The notes under the pieces: model-generated | What the model was told of the DNA's origin: nothing | The model's database searches: none | What the model saw: only the letters and a program-made list of their open reading frames with translations | Source of the DNA: Streptantibioticus_C sp963761325 | Lineage (GTDB): Bacteria > Actinomycetota > Actinomycetes > Streptomycetales > Streptomycetaceae | Assembly (NCBI GenBank): GCA_963761325.1 | Contig: CAVXGZ010000002.1 | Coordinates: forward strand, 62,001-126,000 | DNA: 64,000 nucleotides | Reading direction: 5' to 3' | Program-made: the position numbers and the translations under genes | In this document: positions 9,299-18,067 of the stretch, in pieces | How the letters are laid out: every line of letters begins with the position of its first letter | Numbering within the stretch: the stretch's first letter is position 1

Positions 9299-10603
9299 TC
9301 AGCGGTAACGCAGGAAGATCAGCTCGGCGACCTCCTCGTCGTCCGGTGCGGGGGACTCGCTGCGGGTGCCGTCGATGATGACGCAACCACGTGCGGTGTG
9401 GGCGGCGTTGAACAGCAGACCCACCGTCTCGCGGCCTCGGCGGTCGCGTCGTCGCAGCCACACGATCGCCCTGGCCCCCACCGGCAGCCCGGCGAGTTCC
9501 TCCCGCACGGTCAGCCAGCGCTCGTGGTGGGAGACGGACAGGATCGTCCCGAGCTGCGGCATGGTCGCCTGAATCCACCCGGCCGGCCCCGGCGCGGGCG
9601 GGAGCGGCAGGTCGTACGCCCCCGGACCGGCTGGCGCGTCCCAGGCGGCCAGCCAGCCCCACGGATCGGAGTTGGGCAGCCCGAACGGGCGACGGTGGTC
9701 CTTCGGCACGACCAGGGCCGCGTCCAGCATTCCCTCGCGCCAGTCGCCGGACCGCAGGTACTCCGGGGTGTTGCAGGCGAACAGCCACCCGTTGGCGAGT
9801 TCGTCCGCTTCCGACGGCTGGTTGAGTACCACCGCGCCCTGGTATGCCGACGTGAGCCACGCCTCCGCCTTGCGGAGCGCCTCCGGCAGGCCGGGCGCCG
9901 ACTGTTGCTCGACGGACCATTCCACCGGCGCGGCCGGCCGCGCCGCCTGGAAGCGCGCCAACGTCAACTGCCGTACGTTGGTGGTCTCCAACACCGCCAT
10001 CCCGCCGGACTGCGCGTCCAGAAACACCGGCTGCCCCTCGTGTTGCAGTGCGTACAACAGGTGGCCGGTGCCCTCCGTCCCGTTCAGGTCCCGCCGTACC
10101 CACACCACACCGCGCGTCGCCGGACCCGTCTCGTTCAGCGCCCGGATCACCTCGTCCCACGTCGCGCACGTCGTGATCTCCGCGCCCGGGAAATACCGTC
10201 CCGTCAACCGGTGCCACCAACCGGGCGCTTCGTCCGACGGTTTCCACGGCAACGGCGACGCCTGCGCCCCCGCGACGGCCGCATGCGCCGCCACCACGCA
10301 CCCACGCGCGTTCGTCCGCCTGGCCTGGTCCGCGATCGACCGAGGTCGCGGGTCCCGATCGTGCGCCGCCACGTCACCCCACGGATCGTCCGTGGCGAGG
10401 TGGAAAGGGCTGTTCCCGGTCTTCGGAACCGCCAGCGTCGACACCAGCATCGGCGTCGCCGGATACCCGGCCAACGGCACCGCCCGGCACGCGAACAACC
10501 ACGTCCCGCCGCTCTCCGCCACGGGAACCGGCACCGCCAGCTCGACCTGCCCGCGATACGTGGACCGTAGCCACTCCGCAGCCGCGGTCGAGGGGTCGCT
10601 CAT
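9299..10603 (-). CDS. tandem YrhB-like / papain-fold toxin-like protein
   Basis: 434 residues built as two similar halves (about 1-220 and 240-434). Each half starts with a YrhB/Imm35-like segment (AEWLRSTYRG and AEAWLTSAYQG, then TWLFAC and GWLFAC) and ends with a papain-fold-toxin-like segment. In the first half a Cys-His-Asp set is kept: Cys102 in ARGCVVAAHA, His181 in GTGHLLYAL, Asp196 in VFLDAQSG. In the second half the His position reads TVGLLFNA and the Cys is not evident, leaving only Asp411 in IIDGTRS. ATG 10603 overlaps the stop of the decayed immunity gene copy upstream. It may be an immunity protein carrying a toxin-like module or a toxin relative; the fold assignments rest on motif recognition. 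Confidence 0.6.
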   Translation of the reverse strand: MSDPSTAAAEWLRSTYRGQVELAVPVPVAESGGTWLFACRAVPLAGYPATPMLVSTLAVPKTGNSPFHLATDDPWGDVAAHDRDPRPRSIADQARRTNARGCVVAAHAAVAGAQASPLPWKPSDEAPGWWHRLTGRYFPGAEITTCATWDEVIRALNETGPATRGVVWVRRDLNGTEGTGHLLYALQHEGQPVFLDAQSGGMAVLETTNVRQLTLARFQAARPAAPVEWSVEQQSAPGLPEALRKAEAWLTSAYQGAVVLNQPSEADELANGWLFACNTPEYLRSGDWREGMLDAALVVPKDHRRPFGLPNSDPWGWLAAWDAPAGPGAYDLPLPPAPGPAGWIQATMPQLGTILSVSHHERWLTVREELAGLPVGARAIVWLRRRDRRGRETVGLLFNAAHTARGCVIIDGTRSESPAPDDEEVAELIFLRYR

Positions 10604-10738
10604 CGAGTACCGCCAGCCTCAGACAGCCACCAACGCTCACCGGACTCGATCACGGCCACGTACCTCTCAAGGGGAAGACAACTGGGCGGAATGTGCACCG
10701 GACCGGAGGGCATCGCACGCGGGCTCCGCAGTGATCAT
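10600..10738 (-). pseudogene. remnant of a second Imm35/YrhB-like immunity gene
   Basis: From ATG 10738 the reading MITAEPACDA matches the start of the intact neighbour (MITATAACAT). After about 14 codons the frame changes and the reading VHIPPSCLPLERYVAVIESG matches the neighbour's end (VHVPPTYLPTERYLAMIESG). About 70 middle codons are missing, out of frame. The stop TGA overlaps the ATG of the next gene. This is a duplicated immunity gene that decayed by internal deletion. Confidence 0.75.
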
Positions 10739-10754
10739 ATTCTCGGACTGGCTG

Positions 10755-11081
10755 TCACTGGAGCCACTGAATCGGGGCCGGCCAGGTGCGCTCGCCGGAC
10801 TCGATCATCGCCAGATACCGCTCGGTGGGCAGATAGGTGGGCGGGACGTGCACCGTCCCGCCGTCCTTGGGAACGAGGACGAGTCGCGCGACCGGCCGGT
10901 GCGACTCGTCACCGTTCTCCAGGTGGTTCCGCGTGTCGAACTGGACACCCCACGCGATTCCGTAGTCGATGATGATCTCCGGAAGGACGACCATCTCCCG
11001 GTACACCGGCTGGTTGTCCGGCCGGTAGAGCCGGTTCAGAAAACCCTGGGCGGTGGCGCACGCGGCTGTCGCGGTAATCAT
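10755..11081 (-). CDS. Imm35/YrhB-like immunity protein (putative)
   Basis: 108 residues. The order of features fits the YrhB/Imm35 family: a helical start (CATAQGFLNRLYR), a strand LPEIIIDYGIAWGVQFDTRN, then ARLVLVPKDGGTVHVPPTYL and the closing ERYLAMIESGERTW. The gene lies directly downstream of the toxin with a papain-fold C-terminus, on the same strand, which is where a cognate immunity gene belongs. No strong ribosome-binding site is seen ahead of ATG 11081. It would bind and neutralise the toxin inside the cell. A decayed second copy follows it. Family call is by pattern and context. Confidence 0.6.
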   Translation of the reverse strand: MITATAACATAQGFLNRLYRPDNQPVYREMVVLPEIIIDYGIAWGVQFDTRNHLENGDESHRPVARLVLVPKDGGTVHVPPTYLPTERYLAMIESGERTWPAPIQWLQ

Positions 11082-11230
11082 CTTCGTGGAGATATCCCAT
11101 CATCAGATCGAGTCGACCGCGGTCGGCCGGACGCGTCCGCGGTACAGCGTGGTGTCGAACGGAATGCCCACCGTGACCGAGCGATCGAAGCCCCGCTCCA
11201 TCGCCGGTCGGCCATCCGCTCTCCTCTGGA

Positions 11231-12880
11231 TCAACGGTAGGGGAGGTAATGGATCGCGCCCACGCCGTGTTCCAGGTGGGCCAACGTGCCGATCTGCCCG
11301 TCGACGAATGCGACACCTTGTTCCGTGGTGACCACGTTGAACACGTGCCCCATGCCGCCGGGCCGGTCGAGGAAGACGACCCCTCGGGAACCCGCGCCTC
11401 GGGCTCGCATGTCCCGGATGATGTCATCGTAGCTTCGCATCGTCTGACGAGGGACGTGCTCGGCGCCCAGTGCCGCCTGGTTCACGTCGCCGCCGCCGAT
11501 CTTCGGCGCCGGGTAGACCTCGACTCCGTCCAGGTTCTTGTCGACCGCTACGACGTTGTTCGTGCAGTTCGTATCGTATCCCGGCATTTTCGCGTTCATG
11601 CGTGGCGCGTTCAGGTCCTCAAGGAACGGGAAATGCTCGCTGACGAAGCTCTTGGCGATTGCCGGACTCAGCGCGTTCGGATGCATTCCACCGTAGAACG
11701 CGTCTTCCGTCACGGCGGTGACTGGAGGTATCGGCGGTTCGACGGCGGTATCGTCGGCGACGGATTTCACACCGTTCTCGGTTGCGTCGGCCGTGAGGCT
11801 GTCGGCCGCACTGCCGCCGTCGGTGAGGGCGCCGGAGGCGAGGTTGGCGGCGAGGGCACCGGCGGCCTGCGAGGGGTCGTTTCCCCAGTCGGTCCCGACG
11901 ACGGACTTGATCAGTGCCCCGGGATGGTTTCCGGCGTGCACGAGGCCCGCCGCCGTGGTGGTGATGTGGTCCAGGTAGAAGTCGGGGTGGGTGAGGTTGT
12001 ACGGGTCCTGTGGGTCGACGCCTCGGACGAATTTCAGGAGGTCCCCCGCGCCCTTGCCGAGTCCGCCGAGGAAGTGCTCGCCGCTGACGGCGTTGTACGC
12101 CACCTCGTCCTCGAGTGCGCGTTTCAACGAGAACGTGGGAGTCTTCGGGGCGTGCGCGTAGGCGTTGCGGACCGCGCGTTCCGCATGCTCGGCCTCCCGG
12201 TCCCGCTGCTCACGTGCGTCGTCGAGGGTCGAGTTGGCGGTGATCGCGTCGCCGAAGTCGTCGTCCGTCAGTGTCGGCTTCTTGGGCGGAGCGCCGTGGC
12301 CGGTCGATTCGTACTGCTGCAGGGCGTGGTCGTACGCGGCGTCGGCCTGGTCGGTCGCGTGAACCGCCCGCTGGTACAGGCGGATCGCTTCGGATGCCTG
12401 CCCCTGTGCCCAGGTGACCGTGTGTGCGTAGCCCCCCAGTGCGGAGGCGGCTTCCTCGAAGGAGTCTCCGGCCGTGGACCACTTCGCGGGGTGGGGGGTG
12501 AACTTGGCGTGGAAGGTGTCGGCCGCCTCGCCCTGCCAGTGGCCGGTGTCCACACTGCGCATGCCCTTGGCGACCTCGTGGAAGGCGGTGCCGAAGCGGC
12601 GCAGGTGGCCGGCGGCGGTCCGGATGGCGGCCGGATCACCGTGGATCAGTTCCTTGGGGTCGTCGCTCTCGCCGAGTTCGGCTTCCGGGACGGTGGCGCC
12701 GAGTCGGTCGGCCGTCCACTGCCCGGCGGATCGCAGGTCGTTCGCCGCGCTGTGCCACCCGACCGCGTCGAGCGCCTTACCGCCCAACTGCCCGGCGTCG
12801 TCGGCCAGTTCGCCGAGGTCGCGGGCGCCGTTGATGGTCTTGTGTTCGACGCCGCTGAAGAAGCCGTCGAGTCCGCTCAC
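11231..12880 (-). CDS. ESX-type polymorphic toxin: WXG-like N-terminus, papain-fold glutamine-deamidase-type C-terminus
   Basis: 549 residues. The N-terminal ~200 residues are helical with the WXG-like turn GHWQGEAADTFHAKF, typical of proteins exported by type VII (ESX) systems; there is no signal peptide. A middle linker of Ala/Gly-rich and DPQDPYN segments follows. The last ~115 residues carry a Cys-His-Asp triad as in Tox-PL/protein-glutamine deamidase toxins: Cys439 (DTNCTNNVVAVD), His512 (GMGHVFNVV) and Asp527 (VAFVDGQIG). Such toxins deamidate glutamines in target proteins. GTG 12880 overlaps the preceding stop by four bases (GTGA), so translation is coupled. An immunity gene lies downstream. 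Confidence 0.8.
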   Translation of the reverse strand: MSGLDGFFSGVEHKTINGARDLGELADDAGQLGGKALDAVGWHSAANDLRSAGQWTADRLGATVPEAELGESDDPKELIHGDPAAIRTAAGHLRRFGTAFHEVAKGMRSVDTGHWQGEAADTFHAKFTPHPAKWSTAGDSFEEAASALGGYAHTVTWAQGQASEAIRLYQRAVHATDQADAAYDHALQQYESTGHGAPPKKPTLTDDDFGDAITANSTLDDAREQRDREAEHAERAVRNAYAHAPKTPTFSLKRALEDEVAYNAVSGEHFLGGLGKGAGDLLKFVRGVDPQDPYNLTHPDFYLDHITTTAAGLVHAGNHPGALIKSVVGTDWGNDPSQAAGALAANLASGALTDGGSAADSLTADATENGVKSVADDTAVEPPIPPVTAVTEDAFYGGMHPNALSPAIAKSFVSEHFPFLEDLNAPRMNAKMPGYDTNCTNNVVAVDKNLDGVEVYPAPKIGGGDVNQAALGAEHVPRQTMRSYDDIIRDMRARGAGSRGVVFLDRPGGMGHVFNVVTTEQGVAFVDGQIGTLAHLEHGVGAIHYLPYR

Positions 12881-13532
12881 TTGCCGTCGACTCCCTGCCG
12901 CGGCGGCTCGGTCGGCATCAGTCTCGCCGTGTCACCTGGGGTCCAGTCCGCCGTGGCCCGGGAGGCGTCGCCGTCGGTGAGCCGGTCGGCCAGGACACCG
13001 TCCGGGGAGGAACGGATCTCGTCGGCGACGGAGGCCTTCACGGTGGCCTTGACGTGCTGTTCAGCCGTGGCGCTTGACTCGTCGGGAGCGGTGAGTTGGG
13101 CCCGGGACCAGGCGAGCGAGTGTTTCTCGGCGTCCTGGTCGGTCTCATCGGGGTCGCCCAGGCCGTCCACCATGAGGTCCTTGAAGGTGCCTTTGACGTA
13201 CTCGTCGTTGTCGTGCAGAGCCCCGGCCGCCAGATGGAGGTCGCTCGCGAACTGGTTGCCCTCGTCGAAGAGCAACTCGATGCCCGACGCCCAACGGCCG
13301 CTGAACTCGGCGAACGCCGAGCGCAGTCCCTCTTTGCCCGTTGCATGCCGGTCAACTCGATCCCCTGGAAACCTTGGCCGAGTTCGCCTTCCACGGCACC
13401 GCCCACCGACTTCAACTCGTTCATCGCGGCGACCAGCCCCTGGGCCGCCTCCTTCAGCGCGGCGGGATCCGCGGCCAAGTCGCCGCCGCTCGTGCCACCC
13501 TGGCCGCCGTCCGCGTCCGGTGCCAGCACCAT
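12877..13532 (-). pseudogene. WXG100/ESX-like helical protein gene with one missing base
   Basis: ATG 13532 shares its A with the upstream TGA (TGATG). The first ~65 codons read LKEAAQGLVAAMNELKSVGG and QGFQGIELTGMQ, typical of the start of small ESX-like partner proteins. The continuation TGKEGLRSAFAEFSGRWASG, then FDEGNQFASDLHLAAGALH, is in the next frame. One base is missing near 13340: inserting one after the Gln codon of GMQ gives GMQTGKEGL, the expected join. The restored protein has about 218 residues and ends in the GTGA overlap with the toxin gene. It probably acts as a secretion partner of the toxin. Either a mutation or a sequencing error. Confidence 0.72.
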
Positions 13533-13711
13533 CACACCCCCTGACCCGCGCCGACCACGGGATCGCCCGGCACCACACCACGGACCGGCGGGAACAGCAC
13601 CGGCCGATCGTCGACGGCACCCAACGCCACAACAGCGGGCCCGTCGGTCCCAGTCACCGCGACGTCAAGCAAGAAGGCATTGAGTAGCCGATCCGCGTCG
13701 CCCGCATCCAT
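13532..13711 (-). CDS. small 59-residue protein heading the toxin operon
   Basis: Reading from ATG 13711 (GGGGG four bases upstream) gives 59 residues: DADRLLNAFLLDVAVTGTDG, then VVALGAVDDRPVLFPPVRGV and a Gly/Val-rich end. The stop TGA overlaps the ATG of the WXG-like gene in a TGATG junction, which supports real translation and coupling. It resembles no family I know. By place it is the first gene of the effector operon and could be a chaperone-like or targeting partner; this is inference. The 256 bases upstream (13712-13967) show no other gene and must contain the operon promoter. Confidence 0.6.
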   Translation of the reverse strand: MDAGDADRLLNAFLLDVAVTGTDGPAVVALGAVDDRPVLFPPVRGVVPGDPVVGAGQGV

Positions 13712-13967
13712 GATTCCCCCGAATGCCCAACACTGTGTGTTGAAATGCCATCAGATTACCGGAGGCACAGGACGTCGCTCGCGTCGAAAACCTCATCCCA
13801 CCCGGTCCCGGGTTGCCGGATGTGACTCCGCACCGTCCGATCTGCCTCGCAGGGCGACTGGGGTGGTCTTCGGTCCCACCATTGCGTGGCGTGTGGCTTC
13901 CTGCCGACGGCAGATGCCGCACCTTGATGGATGAGGTTTTCGGCGGCAGGCGGGCGCCGGCGGGGCT

Positions 13968-15578
13968 TCAGGCGGCGGGGGTCAGGCGGTGGCCGCGGCG
14001 GGGGCCCAGGTAGCGGTGTCCGTCGACGACCATGCGGCCGCCCTGCATCACCCAGGCGATCCCGGTGGGCAGTCGTACCGGGTCGCGGTAGTCGGTCTCG
14101 TGGTCGACGGTCTCCGGGTCGAAGGCCACCAGGTCGGCGACGGATCCGGGTCGCACCCACCCGCGGTCCGGGATACGGAAGACCTGAGCCGGCAGCGCGG
14201 TCATCCGGCGGACCGCCTCGCCCAGCGGCAGGAGGGCCTGTCGGCGCACGTACGCGCCGAGGATCCGGGGAAACGTGCCGAACAGCCGGGGATGCGGTTT
14301 GCCGCCGGATCCCGGCGGCAGTCCGTCGGAGCCCACCATCGTGTCGGCGTCGGCGAAGGCGGCGTACACGTCCCGCTCGTCCATGGAGAAGGTCACCATG
14401 CTGGCGTGCAGGCGCTCCTCGCGCAGGATCCGCACCAGCACGTCCAACGGGGGCTCGTCGAGGATCGCCGCCAACTCCCAGACGGTCCGGCCCTCGTAGC
14501 GGTGGCTCGCGGTGGTGGAGATCAACACGCGGTCCCAGCCGGCCGCCTGGCGGTGCCTGTCCCAGCCGGGCAGGCCCTGCTCCATCGAGGCGGCCAGTCG
14601 CCCGAGCCAGTCGGGGGACTCCAGGCGGGCCAGCACGGCCTCGTCCCCGTCGGCGAGGAACGCCGGCGGCAGCAGCGCGGTGAGCATCGTCGACCCGGCC
14701 GGGTAGGGGTAGACGTCCTTGGTGATGGACAGTCCGCCCTCGGCGGCGGCCCGGATCGCCGACAGCGCGACGGGCATCCGGCCCCAGTTGCGCCGGCCCG
14801 TCCACTTCAGGTGCGAGACGTGCACCCGGCAGCCGCCCTCCGTGCCGATCCGGACGGTCTCGGCCAGCGACGCGAGCAGCGAGTCGCCCTCGCCGCGGAC
14901 GTGGGTGGTGTAGAGCCCGTCCGCGCCGAGCCGCCGGGCCAGCGCGACGATCTCCCCGGTCTCGCTGAACACCGCCGGCGGGTAGACCAGCCCGCTGGAC
15001 ATGCCGAAGGCGCCGCCCTCCAGCGCGTCCTCCAACAGGCGCCCCATCTCGGCCAGTTCGCCCGCGTCGGGGGTGACGTCGGCCATGCCGAGCACGGCGA
15101 TCCGCAACGTCCCGTGCCCGACCAGCGGCGCGTAGTTGGTGACGTAGCCGCGCTCGTCGAGCAGCGCGGTCAACTCCGACCAGTCGCGCCAGCGGAAGTC
15201 GATCGGCGGGAAGATGCGCTGGACGAAGGCGGCCATCGCGGCCACCGTCTCCGGGCCGGTCGGGGCGAGCGAGAAGCCGCAGTTGCCGACGACCTCCGTC
15301 GTGACGCCCTGCAGGATCTTGCTGGTGTCGTCCTCGGCGAGCAGGGGGGCGTTGTCCGCGTGCGAGTGCACGTCGATGAAGCCGGGCGCCACCACCAGCC
15401 CGGTGGCGTCGACCGTGACGCGGCCGGCGGCCGGGATCGTGCCGGGCGGCTCCACGGCGGCGATCCGCCCCGACCTGACCAGGACGTCGGAGGGGAACGG
15501 CTCGCTCCCGCCGCCGTCGGCGACGGCGCCCCCGTGGATCAGGATCTCCCGAGTTCGCATCTGCTCCGCCCGCGTCAC
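13968..15578 (-). CDS. D-aminoacylase / N-acyl-D-amino-acid deacylase family amidohydrolase
   Basis: Zinc amidohydrolase that releases D-amino acids from N-acyl-D-amino acids or, in relatives, opens hydantoin-like rings. 536 residues, usual length. Seen: metal-binding start VAPGFIDVHSHADN, VVGNCGFSLAP with the family's bridging Cys, YTTHVRGEGDS, HVSHLKWTGRRNWG, the FSMDERDV and MVGSDGLPPGSGGKPHPR loops, and the C-terminal beta-sandwich DLVAFDPETVDHETDY. GTG 15578 overlaps the previous stop (GTGA); ATG 15560 with GGAG just ahead is an alternative start. It is the last gene of a six-gene minus-strand operon led by the GntR regulator. Confidence 0.88.
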   Translation of the reverse strand: MTRAEQMRTREILIHGGAVADGGGSEPFPSDVLVRSGRIAAVEPPGTIPAAGRVTVDATGLVVAPGFIDVHSHADNAPLLAEDDTSKILQGVTTEVVGNCGFSLAPTGPETVAAMAAFVQRIFPPIDFRWRDWSELTALLDERGYVTNYAPLVGHGTLRIAVLGMADVTPDAGELAEMGRLLEDALEGGAFGMSSGLVYPPAVFSETGEIVALARRLGADGLYTTHVRGEGDSLLASLAETVRIGTEGGCRVHVSHLKWTGRRNWGRMPVALSAIRAAAEGGLSITKDVYPYPAGSTMLTALLPPAFLADGDEAVLARLESPDWLGRLAASMEQGLPGWDRHRQAAGWDRVLISTTASHRYEGRTVWELAAILDEPPLDVLVRILREERLHASMVTFSMDERDVYAAFADADTMVGSDGLPPGSGGKPHPRLFGTFPRILGAYVRRQALLPLGEAVRRMTALPAQVFRIPDRGWVRPGSVADLVAFDPETVDHETDYRDPVRLPTGIAWVMQGGRMVVDGHRYLGPRRGHRLTPAA

Positions 15579-16342
15579 CTGTCGGCCGGCGTGCCCGGCG
15601 CCAGGAAGTCGCGGGCGAACTCGACCGTCCTGTCGACCACGCAGCGCACGATCTCCTCTCCCGCCTCCTTCGTGGCCAGGCGGGCGTCGCCGAAGGCGCC
15701 GTTCCTCGTCCGGCTGCCGAACGAGCGGGGGACGGTCAACGCGTGCGGTTCGTAGTTGTCGGCGAGGGCTCCGTACTCCTCGATCAGGTCGCCGGCCTCC
15801 AGTTCACCGGTCGCCACCAGGTCCGGGGTGAGCGCCATCGCCACGCTGGTCTCGATCTCGCACGCGTGGCCCCAGCGCTTCGTTCGGCGGTGCTTCTCGA
15901 TGGCGTCCCGCGCCTGGGCCATCCAGAACGCCACCGCGACGGACACGTCCAGCTCGAAATGCAGGCGGTTGGCGAGCACGCCCAGCATGTTCATGTTGCC
16001 CTGGTGCCCGTTCACGATCAGGAAGTGCCGTACGCCGTGGCGCATCAGGCTCTTCACGACGTCGGTCAACACCGCGTCCAGCGCGTGCGGGGAGAGGGTG
16101 ATCGTGCCCGCGGCGAACATGTGGTGCTCGCTCAGCCCGAAGGGGATCACCGGTGTGACGACCGCCGCGTCACCCATCGCGGCCGCCGTGCGCCGAGCCA
16201 GCTCCTCGGCTATGCGGTAGTCCGCCCCCATGCCGAGGTTCGGGCCGTGCTGCTCGGTGGCCCCCACCGGTATCAGGGCCAGTGTCCCCGCACCCATCGC
16301 CCGTTCCGCACGGGGCGCCGTCGTCCGGCTCAGCTCGATCAT
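15575..16342 (-). CDS. creatininase-family amidohydrolase
   Basis: Metal-dependent amidohydrolase of the creatinine amidohydrolase fold, 255 residues. Motifs: LIPVGATEQHGPNLGMGADY, FGLSEHHMFAAGTITL, LIVNGHQGNMNML and GHACEIETSVAMAL, which hold the His, Glu and Asp metal ligands of the family. ATG 16342 follows GGAAGGG. Family members open creatinine, formamide or cyclic amide rings; this one sits between a RidA-like gene and a D-aminoacylase, so a cyclic or N-acylated amino acid intermediate is plausible but unproved. Its stop overlaps the next start. Confidence 0.88.
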   Translation of the reverse strand: MIELSRTTAPRAERAMGAGTLALIPVGATEQHGPNLGMGADYRIAEELARRTAAAMGDAAVVTPVIPFGLSEHHMFAAGTITLSPHALDAVLTDVVKSLMRHGVRHFLIVNGHQGNMNMLGVLANRLHFELDVSVAVAFWMAQARDAIEKHRRTKRWGHACEIETSVAMALTPDLVATGELEAGDLIEEYGALADNYEPHALTVPRSFGSRTRNGAFGDARLATKEAGEEIVRCVVDRTVEFARDFLAPGTPADR

Positions 16343-16404
16343 CCTGCGGCCCTTCCTCGGTCACATCCACGGTCAGGATCGGTCCTACGGCTTCCGGCGT
16401 GCCG

Positions 16405-16887
16405 TCAGCCCACCAGCACTCCGGTGAGCGCCAGTTCCACGGCGGCGTTGCGGGGGAGCGACGCGACGCCCACCGCGCTGCGGCTGTGCCGTCCGGCCGC
16501 GCCCAACGCGCCGGTGAGCAGCCGGCTCGCGCCGTCGGCCACCCGGGGCTGCTCGTGGTAGGTCGGCACGCCGGCCACGTAGACGGTGACGGTGCCGACC
16601 TCGAACGCCCCGTCGATACGGCCCAGCGCACGCTTGAGCTGGGCGAGCGCCTGCAGGGCGCAGAGCTGGGCGGCCACGACTCCCTGCTCGGTGGTGAGGT
16701 CCGCGCCCAGCAGCCCGGTCACGCCGATGGCGCCGTCCTGCCAGGGAAGCTGCCCGCTCACGAAGACGTGTGCGCCCCGGCAGACCACCGCCTCGTACTG
16801 GTAGCTCGGCGCCACGGGCTCCGGCAGCGAGAATCCCAGTTCCCGGAGCCGCTGTTCACAGTCCACCGTCGGTTCCTTCGTCGTCAC
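16405..16887 (-). CDS. RidA/YjgF family protein
   Basis: 160-residue member of the RidA (YjgF/YER057c/UK114) family. In the family, RidA hydrolyses reactive enamine/imine intermediates. Seen: HVFVSGQLPWQDG (strand with the active-site glycine), AQLCALQALAQLKRALG helix, VTVYVAGVPTYHEQP, and the closing HSRSAVGVASLPRNAAVELA in which the Arg matches the usual substrate-carboxylate-binding position. Longer N-terminus than classical RidA. GTG 16887 follows GAGGAATC; the gap to the preceding gene is six bases. In this operon it could accept an imino product of the neighbouring enzymes. Confidence 0.85.
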   Translation of the reverse strand: MTTKEPTVDCEQRLRELGFSLPEPVAPSYQYEAVVCRGAHVFVSGQLPWQDGAIGVTGLLGADLTTEQGVVAAQLCALQALAQLKRALGRIDGAFEVGTVTVYVAGVPTYHEQPRVADGASRLLTGALGAAGRHSRSAVGVASLPRNAAVELALTGVLVG

Positions 16888-16893
16888 GATTCC

Positions 16894-18063
16894 TCACTTT
16901 CCCCAGCTGAGGCAGGCCCGCGCCCCGGCGGCGAAGCGGCCGAGCGCGTCCTCGTCGACCACCACGCCCAGTCCGGGACCATCGGGGATCACGAACTTCC
17001 CCTTCTCCGGTATCAGCGGCCGCTCAAGGATCCGCTCTCGCAGGTCGTTGCTGCCCTGGTCCGCCTCCACCCACAGGGGAACGGACTCGACCCGCACGTC
17101 CGGGTACCTGGGCACGACCGCGGCGAGTTGCAGCGACGCCGCCAGCCCGATCCCCGTTCCCCAGACGTGGGGTGACACGCGGACGTTCCACGTCGAGGCC
17201 ATCTCCACGATTCCGCGTGCCTCGCCGAACCCGCCGCATATCGAGACGTCCGGTTGCACCACGTCCAGGAGGCGCTGCGAGACCAGGTCCCGGAAGCCGG
17301 CCCTGGCGTAGCAGGCCTCACCGCCGGCCACCGGTACGCCGGCGCTGCGCACGGTGCGCAGTCCGTCGAGGTCCTCCGGGGGCACCGGCTCCTCGACCCA
17401 GTGCACGTCCAGCGCTTCGACGGCCCGCAGCACCTGGATCGCCACATCGGCGGTGTAGTTGCCGTTCATGTCGATCATGATCGTGCCCTGCGGGCCGAAC
17501 GCCTCGCGTGCCACCCGCACCCGCTCGACGTCCGATCGAAGGCCGAAGCCGACTTTGAGCTTCGCGGCGTCGTATCCGAGATCGGCGGCCTCTTCGATCT
17601 GTTCTCGGAGCCTTCCCAGGTCATTGGATTCGGTGGCGAAGCCCGTCGAGGCGTAGGCGGCCACGGTCTCGCGCACGCGGCCGCCGAGCAGTTCGCTGAC
17701 GGAGACCCCGAGCAGCCTGCCGAGCGCGTCATGGATGGCCATGTCGACCGCGCTCGCCGCCGCGACGTGCGGCCCGCCGGTGCCGCGGTGGTACTGCCCG
17801 ACGACGAACTCCCGGAGCCGCACGCGTGCGGTGGTCAGGCTCTCTCCTAACACCGCCCGGCAGGCTTCGGCGACGAGGGGCACCATCACCGCGCCGGGAC
17901 CGGCCGTCTCCCCCCACCCCGTGAAGCCGCTGTCCGTCGTCATCCGGACGAACGTCGCGGTCCGCCGGGAGACCAGGCCCCGGGAACTGCCGTAGGACGC
18001 GCCGGCCGGCACCTCATGGGCCACCGGGATCACCTCGGCGCTCACGATCCGCTCTGTGGTCAT
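16894..18063 (-). CDS. mandelate racemase/muconate lactonizing enzyme family protein (enolase superfamily)
   Basis: 389 residues with the full superfamily layout: capping domain, then a modified TIM barrel. KLKVGFGL carries the catalytic lysine, MIDMNGNYT the first metal Asp, VEEPVPPED the Glu, AGGEACY the third metal Glu, QPDVSICGG the Asp, and SPHVWGTGIG the His that pairs with it, as in the mandelate racemase subgroup. Such enzymes dehydrate sugar acids or racemise 2-hydroxy or N-acyl amino acids; the substrate is open. AGGAGC lies ahead of ATG 18063, four bases after the preceding stop. Third gene of the operon. Confidence 0.88.
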   Translation of the reverse strand: MTTERIVSAEVIPVAHEVPAGASYGSSRGLVSRRTATFVRMTTDSGFTGWGETAGPGAVMVPLVAEACRAVLGESLTTARVRLREFVVGQYHRGTGGPHVAAASAVDMAIHDALGRLLGVSVSELLGGRVRETVAAYASTGFATESNDLGRLREQIEEAADLGYDAAKLKVGFGLRSDVERVRVAREAFGPQGTIMIDMNGNYTADVAIQVLRAVEALDVHWVEEPVPPEDLDGLRTVRSAGVPVAGGEACYARAGFRDLVSQRLLDVVQPDVSICGGFGEARGIVEMASTWNVRVSPHVWGTGIGLAASLQLAAVVPRYPDVRVESVPLWVEADQGSNDLRERILERPLIPEKGKFVIPDGPGLGVVVDEDALGRFAAGARACLSWGK

Positions 18064-18067
18064 CTTC

